Source: Flavobacterium galactosidilyticum (GTDB lineage: Bacteria; Bacteroidota; Bacteroidia; Flavobacteriales; Flavobacteriaceae). Taken from it: DNA of 64,000 bases. Below are positions 1 to 11,281 of the stretch, piece by piece. Each line of letters begins with the position of its first letter. The stretch's first letter is position 1. The notes beneath the pieces are model-generated. The model saw nothing but the letters and a program-made list of their open reading frames with translations, made no database searches and was not told the origin of the DNA. Both the position numbers and the translations under genes were made by a program. The stretch covers positions 2,902,001 to 2,966,000 of the forward strand of contig NZ_CP087135.1 in the NCBI RefSeq assembly GCF_020911945.1, given 5' to 3'.

Positions 1-676
1 TTAAACCTAAGCGTATCATTTCTGAAAACTCTTTGGGAAAACCTTGCCCAATAACTGAAATTACACCGGATCCACCCGCTAATATCATTGGCAAAGCAAT
101 CATATCATCTCCTGAAAGTACAAGAAAATCTTTTGGTTTATTCTTTATTATTTGCATAGCTTGAACAATATCACCAGCAGCTTCCTTAATAGCCACTACA
201 TTTTTGAAATCATTAGCTAAACGCAAAACGGTTGCAGGTAACATATTGCTTGATGTACGTCCCGGAACATTATACAAAATTACCGGAATTGGAGATGCCT
301 CAGCAACAGCTTTAAAATGCTGATAAATTCCTTCTTGAGTTGGCTTGTTATAATAAGGCGAAACAGAAAGAATTGCAGCAAATTTAGACAAATCTCTTGT
401 TTTTAATTCTTTGACCACTTCCATAGTGTTGTTACCTCCTACTCCTAAAACTAATGGTAAACTACCATTATTAGCTTCAATTACAGTACGGATAACAAAT
501 TCTTTTTCTTCTGATGACAACGTTGCATTTTCAGCAGTTGTTCCCATTACGACAAGGTACTCAATTCCGCCATCGATTGAAAAATTTACAATTCTTTTTA
601 ATGCTTCAGTATCAATTGAAAAATCTTTTTTAAATGGAGTTACAAGAGCAACACCTGTTCCTATTAATGATTGCAT
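1..676 (-). CDS. dapA: 4-hydroxy-tetrahydrodipicolinate synthase, 3' end cut by window edge
   Basis: DapA condenses pyruvate with aspartate semialdehyde, the first committed step of lysine and diaminopimelate synthesis in the cytosol. About 225 of the usual 290-odd residues are present, starting at MQSLIGTG; the C-terminal part lies outside the window. Visible family marks are GTT at residues 45-47, the YYNKP tyrosine near 108-109, YNVPGRTS with Arg140, the Schiff-base lysine in VAIKEAAGD (Lys164) and GGSGVISV near 201. The start lies 8 bases after the stop of the DUF6913 gene, so the two are probably cotranscribed. Identity is secure within the DapA/NanA aldolase superfamily, and the GTT and YNVPGR motifs favour DapA. 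Confidence 0.95.
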   Translation of the reverse strand, partial: MQSLIGTGVALVTPFKKDFSIDTEALKRIVNFSIDGGIEYLVVMGTTAENATLSSEEKEFVIRTVIEANNGSLPLVLGVGGNNTMEVVKELKTRDLSKFAAILSVSPYYNKPTQEGIYQHFKAVAEASPIPVILYNVPGRTSSNMLPATVLRLANDFKNVVAIKEAAGDIVQAMQIIKNKPKDFLVLSGDDMIALPMILAGGSGVISVIGQGFPKEFSEMIRLGL

Positions 677-683
677 AACTAGA

Positions 684-1202
684 TTATATTTTGTTTAATA
701 ATTTTAAATATTTGAATAATTCATTTACAAAAACAGCATGATTATTACTTGTACTATTAATCATAAAATGATTTAACCTTTTGTCAATTGACGAAAAACC
801 TACTTTAAAATGTGCTTTAGAATCATGAGTAATTTTCAATAGAATCGCTCTTTCGATGTCGTAATAACTAATTAAAAGATCAAATTCTTCGTTTATAAAG
901 GAATTGATCTCGTGCTTTATAATTCCTCCATCCCATTTTATACTATTAGCATTAAATGCAAAGTAGCTTGCTGCCTCACTTTTCTTAATTTTATCAGCGT
1001 ATACAATTGTATGGATATTATCTCGAGAAAAACCAATGGCTATCAACTTTTTAATCAATTGTTCTGTTTCTATAAAAGTAGTGGCGTCGATCAATAAACC
1101 AACTTTTTCAATAGCATTAGCTGAAAAATTATTTTCTAAATTTTTCAAGTTCTTTTTTAATGTTTTTTTTACAATAAAATCCTTTATATAATTTAAAAAC
1201 AT
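684..1202 (-). CDS. DUF6913 family protein, function unknown
   Basis: A 172-residue cytosolic protein with no signal peptide or membrane segment. It begins with a basic amphipathic stretch ([15 protein letters not shown]) and then an alternating alpha/beta pattern ([29 protein letters not shown]). I recognise it as the DUF6913 family of Flavobacteriia, which is usually encoded just upstream of dapA as here. No catalytic motif is evident and no function is assigned. The gene leads the dapA operon, so it may be cotranscribed with lysine/peptidoglycan precursor synthesis; that link is inference from position only. Confidence 0.75.
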   Translation of the reverse strand: MFLNYIKDFIVKKTLKKNLKNLENNFSANAIEKVGLLIDATTFIETEQLIKKLIAIGFSRDNIHTIVYADKIKKSEAASYFAFNANSIKWDGGIIKHEINSFINEEFDLLISYYDIERAILLKITHDSKAHFKVGFSSIDKRLNHFMINSTSNNHAVFVNELFKYLKLLNKI

Positions 1203-1220
1203 ATTACTTTTACTTGGTTA

Positions 1221-1228
1221 CAAAATTA
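1221..1228 (-). promoter_or_regulatory. Bacteroidota -7 motif (TAATTTTG) for the DUF6913-dapA operon
   Basis: Read on the minus strand this matches TAnnTTTG, 18 bases before the DUF6913 start codon. No TTG was seen at the expected 17-23 base distance upstream, so the call rests on the -7 element alone. Confidence 0.4.
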
Positions 1229-1248
1229 ATTAATTAAGTCGCATTTAA

Positions 1249-2025
1249 ATGGTAAATCTAAAAAAGTATAATTACGTTTTTAAACTTTTTGTTATATTCT
1301 TAACACTTTTGTTTGTTGTCTCTTGTAGTAAACAAAATTATAATGTTACTAAAATAGCAGGAAAACGCATTCCGATTACTGAAAAAGAAAATCAAGTTCC
1401 TCAAATAGAGAATTTTATCAAACCGTATAGAGAACACATTAATAAGGATCTAGACAGCAATCTTGCTTATTGCCCAATTACACTTGATAAAAGTGGCAAA
1501 TGGCAATCAACTATCGGTAATCTAATGGCCGATGTGTCGCTTATGCGAGGTAATCTTGTTTTTGAAGAAAGAGAAAACAAGAAAATTGATATTTGCTTGC
1601 TCAATAGCGGCGGAATTCGATCTATACTTCCAAAAGGAAATATTACAGCGAGAAATGCTTTTGAGATTATGCCTTTTGAAAACAGCATGGTTGTTATTGC
1701 TTTGAGAGGAGAGCAAATAAGTGAAATGGTTGATTTTTTAATTGCAGATAAAAAACCACATCCTCTATCTGGAATAACTTTTACTATTGATAAAAACAAT
1801 CAGTCTAAGAATATTTTAGTTCAAGGAAAACCACTTCAAAAAGAGACTGTATATTATGTGGGAACAAATGATTATTTATCTGACGGAGGCGACAATATGA
1901 ATTTCTTCAAAAAAGCAATTAAGAAATATGATCTAGATTACAAGTTGCGAAATATCCTTATTGACTATTTTAAACAAGTTGATACTATTCCTGTAATAAC
2001 TGATATCAGAATTACTGTTGAATAA
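1249..2025 (+). CDS. 5'-nucleotidase C-terminal-domain lipoprotein
   Basis: A 258-residue protein with a lipoprotein signal (LLFVVSC, lipidated Cys26), so exported and membrane anchored. The mature part is the substrate-binding C-terminal domain of UshA-type 5'-nucleotidases: NSGGIR at 119-124, GNIT..NAFEIMPFEN at 130-145 and GTNDYLSDGGDNM at 205-217. The metallophosphoesterase domain is absent here but is encoded by the gene starting at 2183, so the usual single-chain enzyme appears divided between two genes in reversed domain order. Likely role: periplasmic nucleotide dephosphorylation together with its neighbour. The domain call is firm; cooperation of the two products is inference. Confidence 0.88.
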   Translation: MVNLKKYNYVFKLFVIFLTLLFVVSCSKQNYNVTKIAGKRIPITEKENQVPQIENFIKPYREHINKDLDSNLAYCPITLDKSGKWQSTIGNLMADVSLMRGNLVFEERENKKIDICLLNSGGIRSILPKGNITARNAFEIMPFENSMVVIALRGEQISEMVDFLIADKKPHPLSGITFTIDKNNQSKNILVQGKPLQKETVYYVGTNDYLSDGGDNMNFFKKAIKKYDLDYKLRNILIDYFKQVDTIPVITDIRITVE

Positions 2026-2071
2026 CCAATTGAATTGTAAAATAAAATATTCTGTAAAAACATAAAACCAT

Positions 2072-2137
2072 AGCCCCGATTGAAGCGGCATCCTACGCTT
2101 TTTAGTGTGGAGACAGCCTAAAGCGGTATTAAGCTCC
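2072..2137. repeat. Dispersed Flavobacterium intergenic element, copy 1
   Basis: Intergenic block beginning AGCCCCGATTGAAGCGG and ending TTAAGCTCC. An internal short hairpin is formed by ACGC and GTGT around a T-rich loop. It shares the GATnGAAGnGnnAT and GCTTTTTAGnGTGG blocks with the copies at 11785 and 30656. It separates the two 5'-nucleotidase genes. I know this type of element as common in Flavobacterium intergenic DNA; its function is unknown. Confidence 0.7.
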
Positions 2138-2182
2138 TGATTGTTATTTGCCTTAGAATGACAATAACTAAAAACACATAAA

Positions 2183-3094
2183 ATGAAAAGAAGAGAATTT
2201 ATTGAAAAAACAGCTGCAAGTTCAGCATTATTGAGTTTAGGGCTATCCTTAAGTAGTTTTGATACTGCAAAAACAAAGCAATTAACTGTTTTACACACTA
2301 ACGATGTTCACAGTTATATTGATCCGTTCCCCGCAGATCATCCCCGAAATGCTAATATGGGAGGAGTAGCGCGAAGAGCAGCACTAATTGAATCAATTCG
2401 CAAAGAAAATCCAAATGTATTACTACTGGATGCGGGTGATATTTTTCAAGGAACTCCCTATTTTAATTACTATGGCGGAGAATTAGAATTCAAATTAATG
2501 AGCATGATGAAATATGATGCATCAACAATAGGAAATCACGATTTTGATAATGGGTTGCAAGGATTGTATGCACAATTACCCCATGCTACTTTCGATTTTA
2601 TTTCAGCCAATTACGATTTTAAAAATACAGTAATGGATGGTTTTGTAAAACCTTATAAAATTTTCGACAAAAACGGAATCAAAGTTGGTGTTTTTGGACT
2701 AGGAGTTGAGCTTCAAGGTTTAGTAGATAAAAAAATGTATGGCGAAACCGTATATAATGATCCCGTAGAAACGGCTCAAGATATGGTTCGCATTTTGAAG
2801 AAAGAACAAAAATGTGACTTAGTAATTTGCCTGTCTCACATTGGTTATTCTTATAGAAATGAGCCTAATAAAATATGTGATTTAAACTTAGCCACTTTGA
2901 CTAAAGATATTGACATGATTATTGGTGGACATACACACACCTTTCTGGACAAACCTACAGTTGTTAAAAATCTTGAAGGCAAGGATGTTTTAGTAAATCA
3001 AGTGGGATGTTACGGAATAAACCTAGGACGTATAGACGTATTTTTTGATTCTGATAAAAACAAAATACACGAAGGACGATCAATCGTTGTCTAA
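2183..3094 (+). CDS. 5'-nucleotidase N-terminal-domain metallophosphatase with Tat-like leader
   Basis: A 303-residue calcineurin-like phosphoesterase, the catalytic half of a UshA-type enzyme. The N-terminus (KRREFIEKTAAS followed by a hydrophobic stretch) resembles a twin-arginine export signal. Metal ligands are visible as THNDVHS-type Asp41/His43, DAGDIFQG (Asp86), GNHDF (Asn118/His119), CLSHIGY and GGHTHTF. The protein stops where the substrate-binding C-domain would begin; that domain is the lipoprotein encoded just upstream. The last 15 bases overlap the 3' end of the convergent gene ending at 3080. Likely a periplasmic nucleotidase or 2',3'-cyclic phosphodiesterase; the exact substrate cannot be read. 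Confidence 0.9.
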   Translation: MKRREFIEKTAASSALLSLGLSLSSFDTAKTKQLTVLHTNDVHSYIDPFPADHPRNANMGGVARRAALIESIRKENPNVLLLDAGDIFQGTPYFNYYGGELEFKLMSMMKYDASTIGNHDFDNGLQGLYAQLPHATFDFISANYDFKNTVMDGFVKPYKIFDKNGIKVGVFGLGVELQGLVDKKMYGETVYNDPVETAQDMVRILKKEQKCDLVICLSHIGYSYRNEPNKICDLNLATLTKDIDMIIGGHTHTFLDKPTVVKNLEGKDVLVNQVGCYGINLGRIDVFFDSDKNKIHEGRSIVV

Positions 3095-3793
3095 TGCGCT
3101 AATTTTATTGTTTACATTTTCAGCATTTATAATAAATCGATAAAACGAATACAACACACTAGCGTTTAAAAGCATCGCCAATGGCCTAAAAGCTGTTGGT
3201 GCTAAACTCATTAAGTAGTATTTTTCGATAAAAACAATAAAATACTGCATTACGGAAAGTAATCCAAAAATAAATAGCCAAGTGTTCATTTTATTATAAT
3301 TCATTACATACTCTGATAAAGCAAGGCCGCCAACAATTGAAATTAAGATGTTTTGAATTATCAATACAAAATATCCTGATGCTGATGAATCAGATGAGAT
3401 ACTTAGCAAGTAAAAGAAAACAAACAGAAACGGTACTATAGCTATCAACAAAGGAACGTAATCCTCGAGTTTGATCAATTGTATTACATAATAAATTAGT
3501 AATATTCTATGTATCATAAAGACAAGCAAGGCTATAATTAAAAGTTCATAAGTATTGGGAATAAATAGAATATTAGTAATCATTGACAACAATATTATTG
3601 CAAAAAACAAAGGCGTTTTTACCTTAGATGCATTCCAATAAAGCACCATAATCCCAATTGATATTAAGGGTTTGAATATATATATTAGCAACTTACTGGA
3701 AAACATTTCTGCAGTCACTTCAATAGCTATGCACGCAAAAAATAGAATCGAAAACAATCTCCCGTAACTATTTTCATGTTTAAGTGTAAACAT
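3080..3793 (-). CDS. YhhN-like polytopic membrane protein lacking the family aspartates
   Basis: A 237-residue protein with seven or eight predicted membrane segments. Its layout follows the YhhN/TMEM86 lysoplasmalogenase at 25457 in this window: an early KPL/KPF motif (41-42), a following Y, LLS at 68-70, and a histidine at 95 matching His91 there. However the first conserved aspartate (LSWIGD in the paralogue) is replaced by LSMITN with Asn74, and the second (ASD) is absent. I therefore call it a probable YhhN-fold relative without the expected active site. It could instead be an unrelated membrane protein; the resemblance was judged by eye. Confidence 0.55.
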   Translation of the reverse strand: MFTLKHENSYGRLFSILFFACIAIEVTAEMFSSKLLIYIFKPLISIGIMVLYWNASKVKTPLFFAIILLSMITNILFIPNTYELLIIALLVFMIHRILLIYYVIQLIKLEDYVPLLIAIVPFLFVFFYLLSISSDSSASGYFVLIIQNILISIVGGLALSEYVMNYNKMNTWLFIFGLLSVMQYFIVFIEKYYLMSLAPTAFRPLAMLLNASVLYSFYRFIINAENVNNKISALDND

Positions 3794-3911
3794 TTTTTAA
3801 GGCTTTTTTAATTGTTCAAAATAATTAAATCTTAAGCTCTAAGCGTGCTAAAACAATGGCGACACTAAGCTCTATTACTACACTTAATAATCTCTACTAA
3901 ATATACGATTT

Positions 3912-5965
<2,054 letters not shown>

Positions 5966-5984
5966 AAAAATAAGAACAATAAAA

Positions 5985-6458
5985 TTACGACTCAATAATC
6001 GAATTTATTTGTTTGTATAAAAGTCCATCGCTCAAAAATGCACCTTGCTGTATTAATGCAAAAAGCGAAGTATTACGATCTTCTGTAAACTCTTTTTTAC
6101 CTGTTTTCATTTCGATAGTATCAGTAAACATATTATCGCTCAGCCATTGTAATCCTTCACGAGTTAAAAAATCGGTCTCTGGAACTAACGACTTCAAAAC
6201 GATAGATTGTACGTAAGTATCAAAACACTGAAAAAGAAAAATATGATTTTTAGAGAAATGTTCTAAATAATCTGCTTTTGAAAGAACGCCTTCCCAAATC
6301 AAATCAGAAAAAACATCTAATTCTTGTTCAGCCACTTCCGGCTTTTCTTTTTTAATGGTATCCCATTCCGCTTTATCAATGGTTTGAGTAGCTAGAAAAG
6401 TACTGAATTCCTGATGTAATTCCTCAAATTGTTCTTTAGTTAATCTGGAATATTTCAT
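5985..6458 (-). CDS. Conserved Bacteroidota protein, DUF6495-like
   Basis: A 157-residue acidic cytosolic protein beginning MKYSRLTKEQFEELHQEF. It is mostly helical in appearance, with no signal peptide, membrane segment or recognised active site. I believe it belongs to the DUF6495 family of Bacteroidota, whose function is unknown. A longer frame reaches 6494 but adds a leader (MRLSTLAAK) that does not look native, so the inner ATG was chosen. It is followed by a strong hairpin terminator and stands as its own transcription unit between the S6-S18-L9 operon and ligA. Confidence 0.65.
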   Translation of the reverse strand: MKYSRLTKEQFEELHQEFSTFLATQTIDKAEWDTIKKEKPEVAEQELDVFSDLIWEGVLSKADYLEHFSKNHIFLFQCFDTYVQSIVLKSLVPETDFLTREGLQWLSDNMFTDTIEMKTGKKEFTEDRNTSLFALIQQGAFLSDGLLYKQINSIIES

Positions 6459-6632
6459 AGTAGTAAATTTTGCTGCTAAGGTACTAAGGCGCAAAGCATT
6501 TATTTATGACTTGTGTTGATATTTACTTTTTTTTACGAAATCGAAAAGGTTTTTAGAATCGTCTGAAATAAAAATTATTCAAAACAAAAAACTTGTAGAC
6601 CACTGTGACTTCGCGACATAGTTTAAACAAAA

Positions 6633-6656
6633 AAATCCCGACTCACATCGGGATTT
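6633..6656 (-). terminator. Rho-independent terminator of the rpsF-rpsR-rplI operon
   Basis: Nine-base perfect arms (AAATCCCGA and TCGGGATTT) around a six-base loop, followed on the minus strand by further Ts. It lies 20 bases after the rplI stop. Confidence 0.85.
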
Positions 6657-6675
6657 AGATATCTAAATATAGAAA

Positions 6676-7119
6676 TTATGCTTTTTCAGCAACAATTTCA
6701 TAATCCAATTCAACGATTACATCTCTGTGTAAACGTACGCTAGCATTATATTTACCAGTACGTTTAACGATTCCGCTAGTTATGAATTTTCTTTCGATTG
6801 TTTGTCCACCTTTAGCTAAAGCTTCAGCGATATCAATATTCGTGATTGAACCGAATAATTTTTCACCACCTGCTTTTGCAAAGATTTTGATTTCAATAGC
6901 TTTCAAAGCTTCAGCTAATGCTTTTGCATCTGCTACAACTTTAGCTTCTTTGTGCGCTCTTTGTTTTAGGTTTTCAGCTAATACTTTCTTTGCAGAAGAA
7001 GTAGCTAAATGTGCTTGACCTGTTGGGATCAAAAAATTACGACCATAACCGTTTTTTACATTAACGATATCATCTTTAAATCCTAAATTTTGAACGTCTT
7101 GTCTAAGAATAAGTTCCAT
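6676..7119 (-). CDS. rplI: 50S ribosomal protein L9
   Basis: L9 binds 23S rRNA near the L1 stalk base. The 147-residue length is normal. The N-terminal signature MELILRQDVQNLGFKDDIVNVKNGY with GRNFLIP follows the family pattern, then a long lysine/alanine-rich helix, then the C-terminal globular domain (GGEKLFGSIT...). It is the last gene of the rpsF-rpsR-rplI operon, 64 bases after rpsR, and is followed by a clear terminator. Confidence 0.98.
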   Translation of the reverse strand: MELILRQDVQNLGFKDDIVNVKNGYGRNFLIPTGQAHLATSSAKKVLAENLKQRAHKEAKVVADAKALAEALKAIEIKIFAKAGGEKLFGSITNIDIAEALAKGGQTIERKFITSGIVKRTGKYNASVRLHRDVIVELDYEIVAEKA

Positions 7120-7183
7120 GTTGTTGTCCTTTATTATAGAAGTTAGGTTTCATGTCTCAGAAAACCAACAACTGAGTTAAATA

Positions 7184-7480
7184 TTATTTAAGTAAATCTG
7201 CCACGTATGGCATTAAAGCTAAGTGACGCGCTCTTTTTACAGCTACTGAAACTTTTCTTTGGTATTTTAATGAAGTTCCTGTTAAACGACGAGGAAGAAT
7301 TTTCCCTTGTTCGTTTACGAATTTCAATAAGAAATCAGCATCTTTATAATCAATATATTTGATACCTGATTTTTTGAAACGACAATACTTTTTTTGTTTG
7401 TTTGTCTCTATGTTCAAAGGCGTAAGATATCTGATATCCCCGTCTTTTTTTCCTGAAGCTGATTGTTGTAGTGTAGCCAT
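7184..7480 (-). CDS. rpsR: 30S ribosomal protein S18
   Basis: S18 binds with S6 on the platform of the small subunit. It has 98 residues, longer than the roughly 75 of E. coli because of an N-terminal extension ([19 protein letters not shown]) that is usual in Bacteroidota. The core is seen in [23 protein letters not shown] and the terminal [13 protein letters not shown]. Its start lies two bases after the rpsF stop, showing tight coupling. Confidence 0.98.
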   Translation of the reverse strand: MATLQQSASGKKDGDIRYLTPLNIETNKQKKYCRFKKSGIKYIDYKDADFLLKFVNEQGKILPRRLTGTSLKYQRKVSVAVKRARHLALMPYVADLLK

Positions 7481-7482
7481 GA

Positions 7483-7824
7483 TTATGCTTTTGTTGCTTT
7501 TAATTTAGTTCTTCTTCTCTCCGCCCAAGAAATTGCGTGTTTGTCTAAACTTACAGTTAAGAAACGCATAATTCTTTCGTCACGTCTAAATTCAGTTTCA
7601 AAAGCGATAAGAACTTCTCCTGATACTTTGAATTCAAAAAGGTGATAAAAACCAGATTTTTTGTGTTGAATTTCGTAAGCCATTTTCTTAAGGCCCCAAT
7701 CTTCTTTCGATACCATTTCTGCTCCTCTACTAGTAAGAAATTCTTCAAATTTGCTTACTGTTTCCTTTACCTGTGTGTCAGATAAAACGGGATTTAAAAT
7801 GAAAACAGTTTCATAATGATTCAT
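7483..7824 (-). CDS. rpsF: 30S ribosomal protein S6
   Basis: A 113-residue S6, beginning [12 protein letters not shown]. The longest frame would start 14 codons earlier, but that stretch (MFTFAPK...) is not part of the S6 fold and overlaps the 5' leader just after the promoter -7 motif at 7854-7861, so the inner ATG was chosen. The features [36 protein letters not shown] and the terminal [10 protein letters not shown] are typical. It heads the operon with rpsR and rplI; no priB homologue lies between. Confidence 0.97.
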   Translation of the reverse strand: MNHYETVFILNPVLSDTQVKETVSKFEEFLTSRGAEMVSKEDWGLKKMAYEIQHKKSGFYHLFEFKVSGEVLIAFETEFRRDERIMRFLTVSLDKHAISWAERRRTKLKATKA

Positions 7825-7853
7825 AAAAATATATTTAAATGTTAATTTGGGTG

Positions 7854-7883
7854 CAAAAGTAAACAAAAAACCTAAACTAGCAA
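7854..7883 (-). promoter_or_regulatory. Promoter of the rpsF-rpsR-rplI operon
   Basis: On the minus strand TTG (7883-7881), a 19-base spacer and TACTTTTG (7861-7854) fit the Flavobacterium TTG-N17-23-TAnnTTTG promoter. Transcription should begin about 7848, giving a leader of roughly 24 bases before the rpsF ATG. Confidence 0.75.
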
Positions 7884-7992
7884 GCGTTATTTAGTTTTAA
7901 TCGATTAAAGACAAAAAAAACTGCCTGATTCTTTTTAAATTAAATAAATAAAGTTATGTTTACATAGCCAAATCTTTTAATACAATTAATTT

Positions 7993-8682
7993 ATGAAACT
8001 AAACTGTGTTGTAGTAGATGATAGTTCTATACAAAGGATGATTATCGCTAAATTAGTTAATAATCATCAAAATCTTCATTTGATTGGAGATTTTTCAAAT
8101 GCAATTGAGGCAAAAAGCTGTATGTCCGTTCATAATGTGGACTTAATTTTCCTTGATATAGAGATGCCAGTCATTAGTGGTTTCGATTTCATTGATGGCT
8201 TAAAAGTAAAACCGCAAATTATTTTCATCACTTCTAAGGCAGAATATGCCATGAAAGCTTTTGATTATGATGCAACTGATTATCTTCAAAAACCTATAGC
8301 AATTGATCGTTTTAATGCCTCGGTCAAAAGAGCTATTGACTTTCATTTACTTAAAAATGATCCAAAAGAAGATGACGGCGATCATATTTTTATAAAAAGT
8401 AATCTTAAAAAACTTAAAATATTTACTTCTAAAATTAAATGGATTGAGGCTTTTGGCGATTACGTTAGAGTAGTTACTGAAGACGATAGTAATCTGGTAC
8501 TCTCTACAATGAAGGCTTTTGAGGGTGATTTACCTAGAGATAAATTTATAAGAGTCCATAAATCTTATATTATCAACATTGATAAAGTTGATCGTTTTAA
8601 TAGTAAATATGCTGAAATTGGACCCACAAAAATTCCATTAAGCCGACATAAAAAAGAGGATTTAGTTAAAGCACTTTCTTAA
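7993..8682 (+). CDS. LytTR-family response regulator
   Basis: A 229-residue transcription regulator with an N-terminal receiver domain (about 1-115) and a C-terminal LytTR DNA-binding domain (about 130-228). The receiver has the acid pair VVDDSS (Asp9/Asp10), the phosphorylation site LIFLDIEMP (Asp55) and the conserved lysine in YLQKP (Lys100). The LytTR part shows IKWIEAFGDYVRVVT and FIRVHKSYIINIDKV. There is no histidine kinase beside it; in Bacteroidota the partner is commonly a LytS/AlgZ-type kinase elsewhere. Targets cannot be read from here. The reading frame is preceded by TATGTTTA, which is only close to a -7 motif. Confidence 0.92.
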   Translation: MKLNCVVVDDSSIQRMIIAKLVNNHQNLHLIGDFSNAIEAKSCMSVHNVDLIFLDIEMPVISGFDFIDGLKVKPQIIFITSKAEYAMKAFDYDATDYLQKPIAIDRFNASVKRAIDFHLLKNDPKEDDGDHIFIKSNLKKLKIFTSKIKWIEAFGDYVRVVTEDDSNLVLSTMKAFEGDLPRDKFIRVHKSYIINIDKVDRFNSKYAEIGPTKIPLSRHKKEDLVKALS

Positions 8683-8736
8683 TAGCTGTTTTTATTAATG
8701 TCTTAAATTGGACAATTATATTATTTGATTTATAAA

Positions 8737-8785
8737 AGTTCTGATTTTCTTGCACGGTCTTAAAACCCGCAATAGAATCAGAACT
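8737..8785. repeat. Inverted repeat between convergent genes
   Basis: Ten-base perfect arms AGTTCTGATT and AATCAGAACT are separated by 29 bases. It lies between the 3' ends of the LytTR regulator gene and priA. There is no strong T run next to it, so it is only a weak terminator candidate. Confidence 0.4.
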
Positions 8786-8818
8786 TCTCATTTTACATAC
8801 GCGCAGTAATTGTATATA

Positions 8819-11269
8819 CTAATAAAAATCTACATTCAAAATTACTTTTATAGATCTAAATTGCGCTACTGCTTCAAAACTATTCAACATTTTCTGAATT
8901 GTATTTTTAGTATTCCCAATAGCTATATTCTGAGGAATTTTAATAATAATAGTACGAATATATTCATTTCTTATTCTACTAATAAGTGGTTCTTCAGGAC
9001 CTAAAACTGGCATATTTAGATTTTGACTCATAACTTGGTACAGCCACATAGCACCCACTTTTAATTTTTCATAATCACGCTGCTTCAGCGTGACTTTTAT
9101 AATTCTGAAATAAGGTGGGTATTTATAAATTTGGCGATCATAGAGCTGTTCCTTATACATTTCCATATAATCATTATTTGTAACCTGCTGTATAGTATTA
9201 TGATTAGGATTATAAGTTTGAACAATTACTTTCCCTTGTTTTTCTGATCGTCCTGCTCTACCTGCAACTTGAGTCAACATTTGAAAACTTCTTTCAAAAG
9301 CTCTGAAATCAGGATGATACAACATATTATCAGCGTTCATAACGCCTACTAAACTTACGTTGTCAAAATCCAATCCTTTGGCTAACATTTGGGTTCCAAC
9401 AAGAATATCAATCTCTCTATTTTTAAAACTATCAATTATTTTTTCGAAGCCAAATTTTCCTCGTGTGGTATCCTGATCCATTCTACCTATTTTTGAACTT
9501 GGAAAAATAGATACTAATTCTTGTTCAATTTGTTCGGTTCCAAAACCCTTCGTAGTAAGTTCAACACTGGAACATGCATGACAATTTGTTGGTTTTGCCA
9601 TGGTATAACCGCAATAATGACAACGCAACTGATTTTTATGTTTATGATAAGTCAAACTCACATCGCACTGCTGACATTGTGGTACGTGACCACAAGTAAG
9701 ACATTCTACTATAGGAGAATATCCTCTCCTGTTTTGAAACAAAATCACTTGCTCGCCTAACGACAATGCAGTTGTAATCTCCTCAATAAGCACATCGCTA
9801 AAATGTCCTGTCATTTTTTTACGAAAGTACTTGTCTTTCAAATCCACTAATTCAATAATAGGCATCTTTACATTTCCGTATCGCTTTGAAATTTCGACTA
9901 AACCAAATTTCTTCGATTTAGCGTTGAAATACGTTTCCAAGCTAGGCGTTGCAGAACCTAATAAAACTTTTGCTTTATGCGAATGAGCCAATACTATTGC
10001 AGAATCACGGGCATGATAGCGCGGTGCTGGATCAGCTTGCTTAAAGGTTTGCTCATGCTCCTCATCGACTATTATAAATCCAAGATCGTGAAATGGCAAG
10101 AATAAAGCGGATCTCGCTCCTATTACAACTTGAGCTTTATCAGAGTTTTGTAAAACTTGATTCCAAACTTCAATACGCTCATTATTATTATATTTCGAAT
10201 GAAAAACAGCAACTTTATTTCCAAAATATGATCTCAACCGACCTACTAATTGCGTAGTCAGTGCGATTTCGGGCAATAAATACAAGATTTGCTTTCCTGT
10301 TTCCAGATATTCTTCAATGAGTTTAATATAAATTTCAGTTTTTCCGCTGGAAGTAACACCGTGAAGTAAACAAACCTCTTTTGACACAAAACTATCTTTA
10401 ATTGCCAAAAAAGCATCATTTTGATCGGAACTTAATTGCAACTCTTTCTCATTAATTTTTCCGTCGAAGTTTACTCTGTCAACCTGCAAATGATAGTCTT
10501 CAAAAATTTCTTTTTCGATTAAAGCTTTTACAATAACCGACGATGAATTCGCTTCATCAACTAGTTTTTTAACAGTAATAGGTTTTTTTTCGGTTGCGCT
10601 TAATTGGAAATAACGCATAACGATTTCCTTTTGTTTATTGGCACTTTTTAGTATTTCCAGTAATTCACTTAGTCCTTGATTCGAATCGTATTTAGAATGC
10701 AGACGTACATAGCGCACTAGCTTTGGCTTGTAGCTTTCCTGAATTTCCTCTTGAAGGATTAAAATATTTTTATCAATCAATTTTTGAATAACAGGAAAAA
10801 TATTTTTCTTGTTTAAAATTGCGATGATATCTTGAACTTTTAAAGAACTTTGCTGCTGAAGCGCTTCGTAAACGAGAAACTCGTCATCTGAAAGCAAACT
10901 AGTATCTACAAATAAATTTGTTTTCTGAGAAATCAGCGTTTCGCTTTCCAGCAAAAGAGCGCTGGGCATTGCTCCCCGATACACATCGCCAATGGCGCAC
11001 ATATAATAAGAAGCAATCCATTGCCAATGCTTAATTTGAATTTGGGTAACAATAGGTTTTTCATCTAGAATTTGATGAATTTCCTTTGCTTCGTATAAAT
11101 CGGGTTTGTTTTGATGAATTTCAATAACTAAAGCGGTGTAAATTTTACTTTTACCAAAAGGAACCGCTACTCGCATGCCTATTTTAATAAAGTGAAACTC
11201 AGCTTCTGAAACACTATAGGTAAATGTTTTAGCTAAGGAAAGTGGTAAAATTACTTCTACGAAATACAT
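8819..11269 (-). CDS. priA: Primosomal protein N', replication restart helicase
   Basis: PriA is a 3'-5' helicase that reloads the replisome at stalled forks. The 816 residues start at MYFVEVILPLSL, the usual N-terminus of the 3' DNA-binding domain. Helicase motifs are Walker A GVTSSGKTE, the DEEH box in IIVDEEHEQTFK, GSATPSLE and the C-terminal VGTQMLAKGLDF and QVAGRAGR. Two zinc-binding clusters (CLTCGHVPQCQQC and CHYCGYTMAKPTNCHAC) interrupt the helicase core. It appears to be transcribed alone. Confidence 0.97.
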   Translation of the reverse strand: MYFVEVILPLSLAKTFTYSVSEAEFHFIKIGMRVAVPFGKSKIYTALVIEIHQNKPDLYEAKEIHQILDEKPIVTQIQIKHWQWIASYYMCAIGDVYRGAMPSALLLESETLISQKTNLFVDTSLLSDDEFLVYEALQQQSSLKVQDIIAILNKKNIFPVIQKLIDKNILILQEEIQESYKPKLVRYVRLHSKYDSNQGLSELLEILKSANKQKEIVMRYFQLSATEKKPITVKKLVDEANSSSVIVKALIEKEIFEDYHLQVDRVNFDGKINEKELQLSSDQNDAFLAIKDSFVSKEVCLLHGVTSSGKTEIYIKLIEEYLETGKQILYLLPEIALTTQLVGRLRSYFGNKVAVFHSKYNNNERIEVWNQVLQNSDKAQVVIGARSALFLPFHDLGFIIVDEEHEQTFKQADPAPRYHARDSAIVLAHSHKAKVLLGSATPSLETYFNAKSKKFGLVEISKRYGNVKMPIIELVDLKDKYFRKKMTGHFSDVLIEEITTALSLGEQVILFQNRRGYSPIVECLTCGHVPQCQQCDVSLTYHKHKNQLRCHYCGYTMAKPTNCHACSSVELTTKGFGTEQIEQELVSIFPSSKIGRMDQDTTRGKFGFEKIIDSFKNREIDILVGTQMLAKGLDFDNVSLVGVMNADNMLYHPDFRAFERSFQMLTQVAGRAGRSEKQGKVIVQTYNPNHNTIQQVTNNDYMEMYKEQLYDRQIYKYPPYFRIIKVTLKQRDYEKLKVGAMWLYQVMSQNLNMPVLGPEEPLISRIRNEYIRTIIIKIPQNIAIGNTKNTIQKMLNSFEAVAQFRSIKVILNVDFY

Positions 11270-11281
11270 CTATAATTAATT

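Noticed and set aside
411..698. ORF on the plus strand opposite dapA
   Set aside because: It is antisense to the clearly conserved dapA, has no homologous features and no promoter.
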